From positions 1 through 64,000 of the forward strand of contig CALLNU010000029.1 in NCBI GenBank assembly GCA_938005465.1: a stretch of 64,000 nucleotides of DNA. Direction: 5' to 3'. Position numbers and translations under genes: made by a program. The notes beneath the pieces were generated by a model. That model did not search any database, was not told the origin of the DNA, and saw only the letters and a list, made by a program, of their open reading frames with translations. This DNA comes from an uncultured Collinsella sp. (lineage in GTDB: Bacteria > Actinomycetota > Coriobacteriia > Coriobacteriales > Coriobacteriaceae). This document shows, in pieces, positions 49,434 to 57,569 of the stretch (its first letter is position 1; each line of letters opens with the position of its first letter).

Positions 49434-50165
49434 CTAGTTGCTGCGCTGGTGGTAAACCTTGTATTTAAACTGATCGGCACGAGCAACCGAGAGTGTATAC
49501 TCCACAACCTCGTTTGACTCGTTATACGTAGTCCTGACCAAGTCGAGCACGGGCGAGCCCTCGACAATTCCCAAAAGGTGGGCGTCGGTGGGACGGGCTA
49601 TGCTCGCATAGAACTCCTCTTCGGCCACGCGTATCTTTTGCTGAAAGTCTTGCTCAATCACATCGTAAAGCGGCTTACGCTCCAGCAGCGGTCGCTTTAG
49701 GGACAGAAATTGACGAACCGGCAGATAGCTGCGCTCGACCATCATGGGCATGTTGTCGGCAGAACGAAGACGCTTGAGCTTAAAAATGCGATCACCGATG
49801 CGCAATCCCATATGCTCGGCCAGATTCTTATCGGCCTCCATCTCGCAAAACTCGAGAATCGTGGTCTCAGGTTCTCGACCCATCGCGCGCATCTGCTCGG
49901 TAAAGCTATAGGACTGCATGAGATTGGTTGCCTTTGCCGAACGGTCGGTCACAAAGGTACCGCGACCGTGCTGCCGAACCACCAGTCCTAAACGCTCCAG
50001 TTCCTGCAGAGCCAGGCGTACTGTAGTGCGCGAGAGACCATAGCGCTCCGAAAGTTCGCGCTCGGAAGGAATCATGTCACCGGCGCGATATTCATGGTCG
50101 ATCTTTTCGGTCAGAATATCGACCAGCTGATCGTACAGCGGTTGCTTACGCGCTCCGATCGCCAT
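49434..50165 (-). CDS. GntR-family regulator with UTRA domain
   Basis: The 243-residue protein has a GntR winged HTH (QLVDILTEKIDHEYRAGDMI, then PSERELSERYGLSRTTVRLA) and a C-terminal UTRA effector domain (from about residue 85, with IFKLKRLRSADNMPMMVERS). This is the NagR/YvoA/AgaR-like group that senses amino-sugar phosphates. GGGAGGA precedes the ATG. It lies between the PTS operon and agaS, and shared CTGGTAGTAACC sites point to control of both. Confidence 0.88.
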   Translation of the reverse strand: MAIGARKQPLYDQLVDILTEKIDHEYRAGDMIPSERELSERYGLSRTTVRLALQELERLGLVVRQHGRGTFVTDRSAKATNLMQSYSFTEQMRAMGREPETTILEFCEMEADKNLAEHMGLRIGDRIFKLKRLRSADNMPMMVERSYLPVRQFLSLKRPLLERKPLYDVIEQDFQQKIRVAEEEFYASIARPTDAHLLGIVEGSPVLDLVRTTYNESNEVVEYTLSVARADQFKYKVYHQRSN

Positions 50166-50250
50166 CCTATCCTCCCTTTTGCTCGAATTCGGCTAACTAC
50201 CTAGGGTGTTTAGCATTATCTGTCTGCCACACCCGAATCAACAAGAAAAC

Positions 50251-50284
50251 AAAAGCCGCGCGCTCTTTCGAGCACGCGGCTTTT
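50251..50284 (-). terminator. Terminator of the mannose-family PTS operon
   Basis: AAAAGCCGCGCGCTC pairs with GAGCACGCGGCTTTT around a TTTC loop; it can work on both strands. Confidence 0.88.
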
Positions 50285-50350
50285 AACATACACATGGCTT
50301 AAGGGGTCGGGGTGTGAGCCGCGTAGGGACACACCCCTCAAGCTAGAGCC

Positions 50351-51433
50351 TTACCAGATGCTCGGCCAGAGACCAAGCGGGCCAGCGCCCAGGATGCCAA
50401 GGACGAAGAGCAGGAGAATGCCCTTGGTCGGGGTCCAGCTGTGCTTAGCAAACATGTAGTAAAGCAGCAGCGTAAGCATAAGCGGGACGAGCTTGGGGAC
50501 GATGGTGTTGAGGGTGTCGGCAACAGAGAAGTTGACCGGATCCTCGGTGACGGTGCCGTAGGTAACAGACTCCATGCCGTTGCCCAGATCGGTGACGCCG
50601 CACTCGACAGCGTTGCCGTCGGCATCGGAAGCGGTGAGGGCGTTGCCGTCCTCATCGGTCATGGCGATGGTACCGGCCTCAGCGGTCTCGGTATCGATAC
50701 CCTCCATACCGGTGAAGTTCTCGGCCTCCTTCTCGGAGACGATCACGGTAGTAGCGGAGAGGCCACGGGTGGTGCCGTTGGGGATCTGGAGGTTGATCTG
50801 GGTGCCACCCATGGTGACGACCAGGCAACCGACGACGAAGACGCCCATGATGGAAGCGGCACGCGTGAAGGCCTGCATGTTGGCGGTCAGAGCGTCAATA
50901 GCGCTGGTGCCAAGCTTGTAGGACCAGTTCATGAGCCAAAAGCGCAGAGCGAACTGGACGACGTTGAAGATCACCAGGAAGATGATCGGTGCAGCGGCGT
51001 TGCCGTTGATGGCCATGTTGGAGGTGATGCCGGCCGTGATAGGCACGAGCGTCAGCCAGAACAGGGCGTCACCGATACCACCGAGCGGGCCCATTGCGGC
51101 GACGCGGACGGCGCGGATCGTGGGGATGTCAACCTTGTTCTGCTCGAGCGAAAGCACGATGCCCATAACAAAGGTGACAAGGAACGGGTGGGTGTTGAAG
51201 AACTCCAGGTTGTGGCTCATGGAAGCCGCGAGGTCGTTCTTGTTGGTGTGGATCTTCTCCAGACCGGGGATGATGGAGTAGAGCCAGCCAGCGGCCTGCA
51301 TGCGCTCGTAGTTGAACGATGCCTGCAGGAAGCAGGAGCGCCAAGCCATCTTGTTGAGGGTCTTCTGGTCGAGCTGCGGAGCAGGAGTGAGATCCTCGTA
51401 GTGCTCCGGGATCACATACTCATTAGATGCCAT
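50351..51433 (-). CDS. PTS EIID component, mannose family (N-acetylgalactosamine type)
   Basis: The 360-residue protein has the EIID features WRSCFLQASFNYERMQAAGW near the N-terminus and VAAMGPLGGIGDALFW in the middle. E. coli EIID proteins have about 263-286 residues. The excess here is an acidic, Gly/Thr-rich insert at about 212-300, before the last two membrane segments. The ATG at 51433 has GGAGGTGA upstream and overlaps the end of the EIIC gene by 11 bases. With EIIC it forms the channel for the sugar. Confidence 0.9.
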   Translation of the reverse strand: MASNEYVIPEHYEDLTPAPQLDQKTLNKMAWRSCFLQASFNYERMQAAGWLYSIIPGLEKIHTNKNDLAASMSHNLEFFNTHPFLVTFVMGIVLSLEQNKVDIPTIRAVRVAAMGPLGGIGDALFWLTLVPITAGITSNMAINGNAAAPIIFLVIFNVVQFALRFWLMNWSYKLGTSAIDALTANMQAFTRAASIMGVFVVGCLVVTMGGTQINLQIPNGTTRGLSATTVIVSEKEAENFTGMEGIDTETAEAGTIAMTDEDGNALTASDADGNAVECGVTDLGNGMESVTYGTVTEDPVNFSVADTLNTIVPKLVPLMLTLLLYYMFAKHSWTPTKGILLLFVLGILGAGPLGLWPSIW

Positions 51434-52223
51434 CTTCGAAGTCACCTCCGTCAGAAACAGCTGCACCCTTCAGCTCGGTCTGCTGCTGGAAGTCCCAGAA
51501 AGCGATGCCGAAGCCGATGAGAGCGAGGATGAGCAGAGCAGGGGTTGCCAGCGAATCGTTGGCAACGGTGATGAGCGCGAGGCCAAAGCCCATGAGGAAG
51601 AAGCCCCACATATCGCGGTTCATCATAACCTTGAGCAGGACGGCGAAGCCGACGAAGCGCATCATGCCGCCTGCAGCGGACAGACCGGTCTGCAGCCAAG
51701 TCGGGATGGCGGAAGCGATGGTCTGACCAATGGTAGCGCCAGCGATGAAGAACAGGGTGACGACGACAGCGAAGATCAGGCCGAGCAGAGCCATGGCGAA
51801 GTAGTTCAGGCGCTCGATGCCCTTGGTGTCCGCGTTATGAGCCATGTTATCGGCCGTGGACATAAGCGGGGACATAAGCGTGAAGACCAGGGTAACGCCG
51901 AGCTGGCCAAGCAGAGCGAACGGAATGGCGAGACCGACTGCCGCGTTGGGCTCGAGGCCCGTGGCGATAGCGAGAATGGCTGCCATGATGCCGCCGATGA
52001 CGGCGTTAGGCGGCTGAGCGCCTCCGATCGGCATGTTGCCGATCGTCATGAGCTGATAGGTACCACCCACGAGAAGACCGGTGTTGAGGTCGCCAAGGAT
52101 AAGACCGATGACGGCGCCGGTGACGATGGGCTGATAGAGAGACTCGAGGAAGTCAAACTGGTCGATTGCCGCGATGAACGTGACGACGAAGACCAGAGCG
52201 ATCTGGATGATCGAGTATTCCAT
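51423..52223 (-). CDS. PTS EIIC component, mannose family (N-acetylgalactosamine type)
   Basis: The 266-residue membrane protein has the family features IDQFDFLESLYQPIVTGAVI, GLILGDLNTGLLVGGTYQLM and IGGAQPPNAVIGGI, with eight to nine hydrophobic segments. It forms the sugar channel with EIID. AAAGGAGGAG precedes the ATG. Gene order EIIA, YajC-like, EIIB, EIIC, EIID and the linked agaS, nagA and GntR genes favour GalNAc or galactosamine as the substrate, but hexosamines of the gluco type or hyaluronan or chondroitin fragments cannot be excluded. Confidence 0.92.
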   Translation of the reverse strand: MEYSIIQIALVFVVTFIAAIDQFDFLESLYQPIVTGAVIGLILGDLNTGLLVGGTYQLMTIGNMPIGGAQPPNAVIGGIMAAILAIATGLEPNAAVGLAIPFALLGQLGVTLVFTLMSPLMSTADNMAHNADTKGIERLNYFAMALLGLIFAVVVTLFFIAGATIGQTIASAIPTWLQTGLSAAGGMMRFVGFAVLLKVMMNRDMWGFFLMGFGLALITVANDSLATPALLILALIGFGIAFWDFQQQTELKGAAVSDGGDFEDGI

Positions 52224-52313
52224 CTTGCTCCTCCTTTCAAAATGTATGTACGCACTTTGGATTTCATGTACAGAACGTCAGGGTTTCACTCCTGACAACG
52301 TGGATCACGAGGA

Positions 52314-52796
52314 TTACGAGAAGAGCTTGCTCGTGTCCTCAACAGGCGTGCTCGGAACGCGCCTGATCTCCAACTCCACCCCCAATTCCTGCAGCTCTTT
52401 AAACGCAGCGACATCCTCGTCGTTAACTGCGACGGAGGTGGCGACTTGGCGCTTTCCTTCCGACATGTGCATGTTGCCGATGTTTACCTTCTTTATAGGC
52501 ACACCGCCCTTGACGAGCGTAAGCACGTCTTCCGGTGTTTCGGCCACGATGAAGATCTTCTGGCGCGGGCTCGCCTTGCCAATGACGTCGATGGTCTTCT
52601 GCAGAGAGAAGAAACGCGTAGCGACGCCGGCGGGAGCGGCCATCTTCATGAGGTTCTGGCGCATGGTGTTGGACGCCACGTCGTCGTTGGCGACGAGGAT
52701 GAGGTTGGAGCCCAGGGTGGAGTTCCACTGGGTGGCAACCTGACCATGAACCAGTCGGTTATCGATGCGGGTAAGAAGAATGTTGGGTTCTGCCAT
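52314..52796 (-). CDS. PTS EIIB component, mannose family
   Basis: The 160-residue soluble protein carries the active-site motif RIDNRLVHGQVATQW with the phosphorylated His17. It takes phosphate from the EIIA at 53114 and passes it to the incoming sugar. AAGGAAGC precedes the ATG. It lies between the YajC-like gene and EIIC. Its paralogue at 42579 has Tyr at the same position. Confidence 0.92.
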   Translation of the reverse strand: MAEPNILLTRIDNRLVHGQVATQWNSTLGSNLILVANDDVASNTMRQNLMKMAAPAGVATRFFSLQKTIDVIGKASPRQKIFIVAETPEDVLTLVKGGVPIKKVNIGNMHMSEGKRQVATSVAVNDEDVAAFKELQELGVELEIRRVPSTPVEDTSKLFS

Positions 52797-52832
52797 GTTG
52801 ATCAGCTTCCTTTCGTTATTTGCTGACGACAG

Positions 52833-53114
52833 TTACTTGATCTCCTGAATCGCGTAACGCGAAACATCTACGACGGCTCCGGATCGGACTTTGATCTGGA
52901 CCTTCTCGCCTTCGATGCCTTTGACGGTTCCGTAGATACCGCCGGCGAAAAGAACCTCTTGACCCGGCTTGAGCTCGGTGTGCAGCTCCTTGAAGTACTT
53001 CTGCTTCTTCTTCATGTTGATTTGCGACCAGATGGTGTAAATCAAGCCCATGATGACAAGCAGGCCTAAAAGGGCGACCGAGGAGCTCAGGACGTTGGCT
53101 CCGAAATCGGCCAT
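52833..53114 (-). CDS. YajC-like membrane protein in PTS operon
   Basis: The 93-residue protein has one N-terminal membrane segment (SSVALLGLLVIMGLIYTIW) followed by a YajC domain (KKKQKYFKELHTELKPGQEV, then LFAGGIYGTVKGIEGEKV). YajC normally belongs to the Sec system, but small YajC-like proteins are also found inside mannose-family PTS operons of streptococci. The ATG overlaps the TAA of the EIIA gene (TAATG), so it is translationally coupled. A helper role for EIIC/EIID assembly or stability is plausible but unproven. Confidence 0.85.
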   Translation of the reverse strand: MADFGANVLSSSVALLGLLVIMGLIYTIWSQINMKKKQKYFKELHTELKPGQEVLFAGGIYGTVKGIEGEKVQIKVRSGAVVDVSRYAIQEIK

Positions 53115-53557
53115 TAGATGCCGTCCTCGTCGCCGAAGATATCCTCTTCCTCGGAGCCGGCAACGGATGCGACCGTCTGGGCGGTGACGCCCGTCTGGCC
53201 AACGGTCACGGCCTGCTCGCCAAGCTCGGCGAGCGTGGCATTGCCGCGGAGGAACAGAAGCTCAATAACCATGGGAAGGTTGGTGCCGGTCAGAACCTCG
53301 ACGTTGTCGACATCCTGGGCAATCATCATCGACTGGTTGAACGGGGTGCCGCCAAGCAGGTCGGTAAAGACGAGCACGCCATCGCACTCCTCGCGCATGG
53401 CGGTAATAGCGGCGCGGAGATCCTCACCGTAGGAAGCAGCCTGGTCGCCCTCAAAAGGAACGACGGTAAAAGCGGGCTGGTCGCCGGCAACCATAGCGAT
53501 AGCGCTAGCGAGGCCGGGTGCGAACTGTCCATGACCGGTAAGAATAAAGCCAACCAT
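53114..53557 (-). CDS. PTS EIIA component, mannose family
   Basis: The 147-residue soluble protein has the phosphorylated H9 in ILTGHGQFAPGLASA and the family motif VLVFTDLLGGTPFNQSMM. It receives phosphate from HPr and passes it to the EIIB. It is the first gene of the operon; GGAAGGG lies upstream of the ATG. The C-terminus has an acidic tail (SEEEDIFGDEDGI) beyond the usual end of the domain. Confidence 0.92.
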   Translation of the reverse strand: MVGFILTGHGQFAPGLASAIAMVAGDQPAFTVVPFEGDQAASYGEDLRAAITAMREECDGVLVFTDLLGGTPFNQSMMIAQDVDNVEVLTGTNLPMVIELLFLRGNATLAELGEQAVTVGQTGVTAQTVASVAGSEEEDIFGDEDGI

Positions 53558-53673
53558 TCAAATTTCCCTTCCGAAGGTGTGTACAATCTGAGTCCGATGA
53601 TTTTCGGAAGCCAGCGGGCGCTCGCCCTTAAAGCTTCTTAGAAAGCGTTCTTTGAAGACCAGTGGTTTCTAAA

Positions 53674-54011
53674 CTGGTAGTAACCACGTGACGTGTTGTT
53701 GTCACTATATCACCCCAGAAGAGGTCGCTTTCGTTGATTCATACGGTAAAACGTTTTTGCACCGCTCACGGTGATATTTCGACCGTTTACCGGTCGTTAA
53801 CACTTCTACCTGCGGTTTTGAAACCGTTTCGAAATGCTTTGGCAAAAGATCGGAACTTTTCCTGTCCCTAAACAACGCAGGGCGGCTAAAAATAGCGTGT
53901 AGAAAAATTGCAGGTCATTGTGAAGATATGTGAATTGGTCTTTTTGACTTAATACCAGTTAGAACCAGTTTTGAGATTATCGGTGAACGGTAGTTTTCGA
54001 CCGTTCACCGG
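53674..54011. promoter_or_regulatory. Long regulatory region upstream of the PTS operon
   Basis: No gene is seen in the 700 bases 53558-54258. CTGGTAGTAACCAC (53674-53687) matches the site before agaS, and ACCAGTTAGAACCAGTT (53954-53970) is a related direct repeat. ACCGCTCACGG (53761-53771), ten bases, ACCGTTTACCGG (53782-53793) is the tandem 11-mer. GGTGAACGG (53982-53990) and CCGTTCACC (54001-54009) form a perfect inverted repeat of the same motif. ACCTGCGGTTTTGAA (53812-53826) matches the core of the long-arm inverted-repeat elements but has no clear arms. Confidence 0.6.
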
Positions 54012-54258
54012 TTACTTGCAATCGTTTGCAGTTGTTTTCCCATATGAATCGGGGAACCCGATGAAGCACTTGTGCGATCACGGAAAGTTTTGACATTTGT
54101 CCTCATCCCCCGCGCACCAAACTCCGGCGCCCAAAATGAGCCAATAGTTCACGCTAATCGTTTTCAATCATTACTTGCTCAGTATCCGTAATTATTTATC
54201 GTTTATCGTTAATTCTGATATGATACAAGTATCATCCAAAATGCCGGTTGGAGGGGTT

Positions 54259-54897
54259 ATGGTCCATCGAAACGCATCTATATCGAATGAAACCATCAGC
54301 CGCGAACAGACGATAGCCGAACTGAGGAAGCTCGCTCGCATCTGCAAATGGGCCACGATCTGCATTACCACCGCGCTCGCTCTGGGACTTCTCGCAGTCA
54401 TTGCGATTGACCTTCTACTCATATTGCCTGGCCTCTCCCAAGGGTCGTGTCTCCAATCCGTAGAACTTCAAGCCGGCGAAGGGCCGTGCCTTGCTATCGT
54501 CGGTACCGATGCGCAGGCCCCACTTATGCTCGTTGCACACGATGGTCACACTGCCATAGGGAGCCTCTTGATGACATGTCTCGCGCTTACCATCGCGATA
54601 AGCGTGCGCAGGTTTTTCTTCAACATTGAAAAGGAAGGCAGGCCCTTTGACCTTGAATGTAACCAGACACTTCGTCGAGTAGGACATTTATTCCTTATCG
54701 GCGGCGTTGCCGTGAGGCTTCTTGGTGCCGTAATCACGGGAATGATACTCTCAGGATTTGGCGGCAGCTTTACGGATGCGTTCGCCGGCCAGTTATTCGA
54801 GCCCTCCATGCTCTTTGCGGGCCTGATTATTTGCCTGATTGCCAGCATCTTCCGCTACGGGTATATCCTGCAAAAACAAGATGACGAGTTGCTCTAG
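54259..54897 (+). CDS. DUF2975-like membrane protein
   Basis: The 212-residue protein has about four hydrophobic segments (near ATICITTALALGLLAVIAID, IGSLLMTCLALTIAIS, LFLIGGVAVRLLGAVITGMI and SMLFAGLIICLIASIF) and FNIEKEGRPFDLECNQTLRR before the third. This layout fits DUF2975. Such proteins are nearly always followed by a small XRE-type HTH gene, as here 9 bases downstream. GGAGGGG sets the start at 54259. The role is unknown. Confidence 0.8.
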   Translation: MVHRNASISNETISREQTIAELRKLARICKWATICITTALALGLLAVIAIDLLLILPGLSQGSCLQSVELQAGEGPCLAIVGTDAQAPLMLVAHDGHTAIGSLLMTCLALTIAISVRRFFFNIEKEGRPFDLECNQTLRRVGHLFLIGGVAVRLLGAVITGMILSGFGGSFTDAFAGQLFEPSMLFAGLIICLIASIFRYGYILQKQDDELL

Positions 54898-54906
54898 GGG
54901 GAATCC

Positions 54907-55143
54907 ATGATTATTCTGCGGCTTGACCGCATGCTCGCCGAACGCAAGATCTCATCCAAAGAGCTTGCGGGACGCGTGGGCATCTCCCAGGTCAATATGT
55001 CACGCATTAAGACGGGCAAGGTTTCTGCCATACGTTTTTCAACTCTTGACGCGATATGCCGGGCACTCGACTGCCAACCGGGCGATGTACTGGAATATAT
55101 GCCTGACGATGAAGCCGATAACCTTTTTGGACTTAAAGATTGA
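54907..55143 (+). CDS. Small XRE-type HTH regulator (YozG-like)
   Basis: The 78-residue protein is a single Cro/CI-type HTH (LAERKISSKELAGRVGISQV, then NMSRIKTGKVSAIRFSTLDA) ending in DCQPGDVLEYMPDDEA, which is typical of YozG-like partners of DUF2975 membrane proteins. GGGGGAA precedes the ATG. It is co-transcribed with the membrane protein. It may be held at or released from the membrane, as in other two-gene regulator/membrane pairs, but this is inference. Confidence 0.88.
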   Translation: MIILRLDRMLAERKISSKELAGRVGISQVNMSRIKTGKVSAIRFSTLDAICRALDCQPGDVLEYMPDDEADNLFGLKD

Positions 55144-55180
55144 TAGGCATAATTTAGCCACCAGCGCCTAAACGCAAATA

Positions 55181-55214
55181 GCCCGCTAGAACAACATCCG
55201 TTCTAGCGGGCTTA
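55181..55214 (+). terminator. Terminator after the XRE gene
   Basis: AGCCCGCTAGAAC pairs with GTTCTAGCGGGCT and is followed by TATT. Confidence 0.8.
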
Positions 55215-55256
55215 TTCAGATATTTCGGTTACGCGCTCGGCGGCTCAGACAGATCT

Positions 55257-56351
55257 TTATGCAAACAGACCATAGATGCTGATGTTGGCCTTGGCATACA
55301 GGCCGTTAGCATACTCGGTCCACTTGGAGCTGGCGCTCGAAGCCTGCGAAGAGTACTGCTGGTAGGCGGTGTAATAGGCGGTCATGGCCTGCTTGTAGGT
55401 AGCGCTATCAGCCGTAAAGGCATCGTCAGCGAAGGCCTTAGCGTAGGTGCTATCGGCGTCCTTCCAGGTGCCCTTTTCGCTATCCCACTCGTCGCCGGCA
55501 AGTTTGATGATGTAATCGGCGTAGTCCTTGCTCGCGGTCTCCTCGTTGCCGTCAGCAGGCTCGGTCGGGGCGGTCGGCATGCTTGCGGAGCTATCGCCCA
55601 CCTTCTTCTTGTAGAGCTTCTGCAGCGTCGCGGACTGACGGACGATCTGCTTGGCCTGGTCCTTGGACACGCCATACTGCGTGGCCATGGTCTTGTAGTC
55701 CGAAGTGCCGATGGAATCCTCGGCGTACTTCTTCATCTCCTTAGAAGAGACGGTGATGCCCTCGTCCTCGGCAGCGTCGAGCAGGATCTTGTTGCGCACG
55801 TAGGACAGGATGACGTCGGCAGAGGGAGCGGTGTAGTTGCCATCGCCATCCTTGACGGTGTCGAGGCTGTACTGGCTCTCAATGGCCTCGCGCGCGGTGA
55901 TGTCGCTCTTCTTGCCGTTGTAGCTGTAGCTTGCCACGGTCGAATCGAGCTGGTCCTCGGTGAGGGTCGCCGAGCCGACGCCCTTGCCGCCAAAACCACC
56001 GTTGCCGATAAAGAAGCCGACCACAGCAGCGATCACGACTGCAACCACGAAGGCGGCAATCATCGTCTTCTTGTGCTTGGATGCGCGGTCGTCTTCGTCG
56101 GAACCCAGGATATCGTCGTCCTCGTCCTGCTCCTCGGGCATGAGGTTCTCGTCGGCGGCGTCCGCGGCGATCTTTGCCTCCAGGCGAGCGTCCTCCTCCT
56201 CGGCCGTCGTACCGGCGGCAATATGTTCGGCAGACGTACCGGCGACCAGATCGATCTTCTCCTCCTCATCACCATCGGGGCCTTCGCCGCGCTCGATGAT
56301 CTGGATGCCGTCGATCTCGTCCTTCTCGTCCTTCTTTTGAATCAGACCCAT
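55257..56351 (-). CDS. Membrane-anchored protein with SurA-N-like domain
   Basis: The 364-residue protein has an acidic cytoplasmic N-terminus (about 1-90, many Glu and Asp), one membrane segment (MIAAFVVAVVIAAVVGFFIG near 97-116) and an extracytoplasmic helical region. The part around AREAIESQYSLDTV, ADVILSYVRNKILLDAAEDE and GITVSSKEMKKYAEDSIGTS resembles the N-terminal domain of SurA/PrsA-type chaperones, but no parvulin isomerase domain is recognisable. GGAGTAA precedes the ATG. A role in folding of secreted proteins is possible. Confidence 0.75.
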   Translation of the reverse strand: MGLIQKKDEKDEIDGIQIIERGEGPDGDEEEKIDLVAGTSAEHIAAGTTAEEEDARLEAKIAADAADENLMPEEQDEDDDILGSDEDDRASKHKKTMIAAFVVAVVIAAVVGFFIGNGGFGGKGVGSATLTEDQLDSTVASYSYNGKKSDITAREAIESQYSLDTVKDGDGNYTAPSADVILSYVRNKILLDAAEDEGITVSSKEMKKYAEDSIGTSDYKTMATQYGVSKDQAKQIVRQSATLQKLYKKKVGDSSASMPTAPTEPADGNEETASKDYADYIIKLAGDEWDSEKGTWKDADSTYAKAFADDAFTADSATYKQAMTAYYTAYQQYSSQASSASSKWTEYANGLYAKANISIYGLFA

Positions 56352-56390
56352 ATCAGTTACTCCTTGTTAGGAAACATAGTCCGCAATAGA

Positions 56391-56420
56391 ATACGCCCGA
56401 CAAAGCGCCGGGCGTATTGA
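56391..56420 (-). terminator. Hairpin upstream of the SurA-N-like gene
   Basis: AATACGCCCG pairs with CGGGCGTATT. It lies between the isocitrate dehydrogenase gene and the next minus-strand gene and probably ends the upstream transcript. Confidence 0.65.
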
Positions 56421-56477
56421 TTCTCAGGTTATACGCAAACACTTAAGTACTATTTAGGCGTTTGCAGTCTGCATGCC

Positions 56478-57563
56478 TTAGGCCAGGTGCGCGATAACGG
56501 CATCGGCAAAGGCCTGCGTGCCCACAGCGCCCTCAACGGAGCCGGTCTGGGCACGACGAACGTCGCCGGTAACCTGCTCACCCTCGTCGAGCGTGGCAGA
56601 AACGGCGGCGCGAATGCGATTGGCCGCGTCGTTCTCGCCCAGGTGATCGAGCATCATAGCCGCGGACAGAATCTCGGCCGTGGGGTTAGCGATATCCTGG
56701 CCAGCGATATCGGGCGCGGAGCCGTGCGTCGCCTCGAAGATGGCGCAGTCGGCACCGATGTTGGAACCCGGAGCCATACCCAGTCCACCTACCAGACCGG
56801 CGCACAGGTCGCTCACAATGTCACCGTACAGGTTGGGCAGCACCAGGACATCGAAGTCGTTGGGGTTCTGGACCAGGCCCATGCAGATGGCGTCGACAAT
56901 CTTGTCGTTGAACTCGATATCGGGATAGTTGGCGGCCACCTCGCGCGCAACGCGCAGGAACAGGCCATCGGTCGCCTTCATGATGTTGGCCTTATGCACG
57001 GCCGTCACCTTTTTGCGGCCGCAGCGGCGGGCGTACTCAAAAGCGTACTCCACAATGCGGCGGCTCTTGGCGATGGAAATCGGCTTGATTGAGATGGCGG
57101 AATCCGCGGCGAAGGTCTTCTGGCCCGAGCGCTCGACGAGCTGCGAGAGCTCCTCGACCTCGGCAGCGCCCTCATCGAACTCGATGCCGGCATAGAGGTC
57201 CTCGGTGTTCTCGCGCACGATAACCAGGTCGACGTCGCGGAAGCGCGAGCCGTCGCCCGGCTGCGACAGGCAGGGGCGCACGCAGGCGTACAGGTCAAAA
57301 TGCTTGCGCAGGGCGACGTTAACGCTGCGGAAACCCGTGCCGACCGGCGTGGTGATGGGGCCCTTGATAGCAACCTTGGTCTCGGCGACCGCATCGAGCA
57401 CATGTTGGGGCAGCGGCGTGCCAAACTCGTCCATGACGCCGGCACCGGCCTCCTGGACGTTCCAGTTGATCTGGACACCAGTGGCCTCGACCACGCGGCG
57501 CATAGCCTGCGTAATCTCGGGACCGATACCGTCACCGGGAATCAGGACTACATCGTGCGCCAT
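56478..57563 (-). CDS. NAD-dependent isocitrate/isopropylmalate dehydrogenase family
   Basis: The 361-residue protein has the family features LIPGDGIGPEIT at the N-terminus, VIVRENTEDLYAGIEF, AVHKANIMKATDGLF and NLYGDIVSDLCAGLVGGLG. The RENTEDLYAG segment and length are typical of NAD-dependent isocitrate dehydrogenases of anaerobes and Actinobacteria, which make 2-oxoglutarate. Isopropylmalate or homoisocitrate as substrate cannot be ruled out. AGGAG precedes the ATG. It follows the HEAT-repeat gene by 6 bases and is probably in one operon with it. Confidence 0.88.
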   Translation of the reverse strand: MAHDVVLIPGDGIGPEITQAMRRVVEATGVQINWNVQEAGAGVMDEFGTPLPQHVLDAVAETKVAIKGPITTPVGTGFRSVNVALRKHFDLYACVRPCLSQPGDGSRFRDVDLVIVRENTEDLYAGIEFDEGAAEVEELSQLVERSGQKTFAADSAISIKPISIAKSRRIVEYAFEYARRCGRKKVTAVHKANIMKATDGLFLRVAREVAANYPDIEFNDKIVDAICMGLVQNPNDFDVLVLPNLYGDIVSDLCAGLVGGLGMAPGSNIGADCAIFEATHGSAPDIAGQDIANPTAEILSAAMMLDHLGENDAANRIRAAVSATLDEGEQVTGDVRRAQTGSVEGAVGTQAFADAVIAHLA

Positions 57564-57569
57564 AATCTG

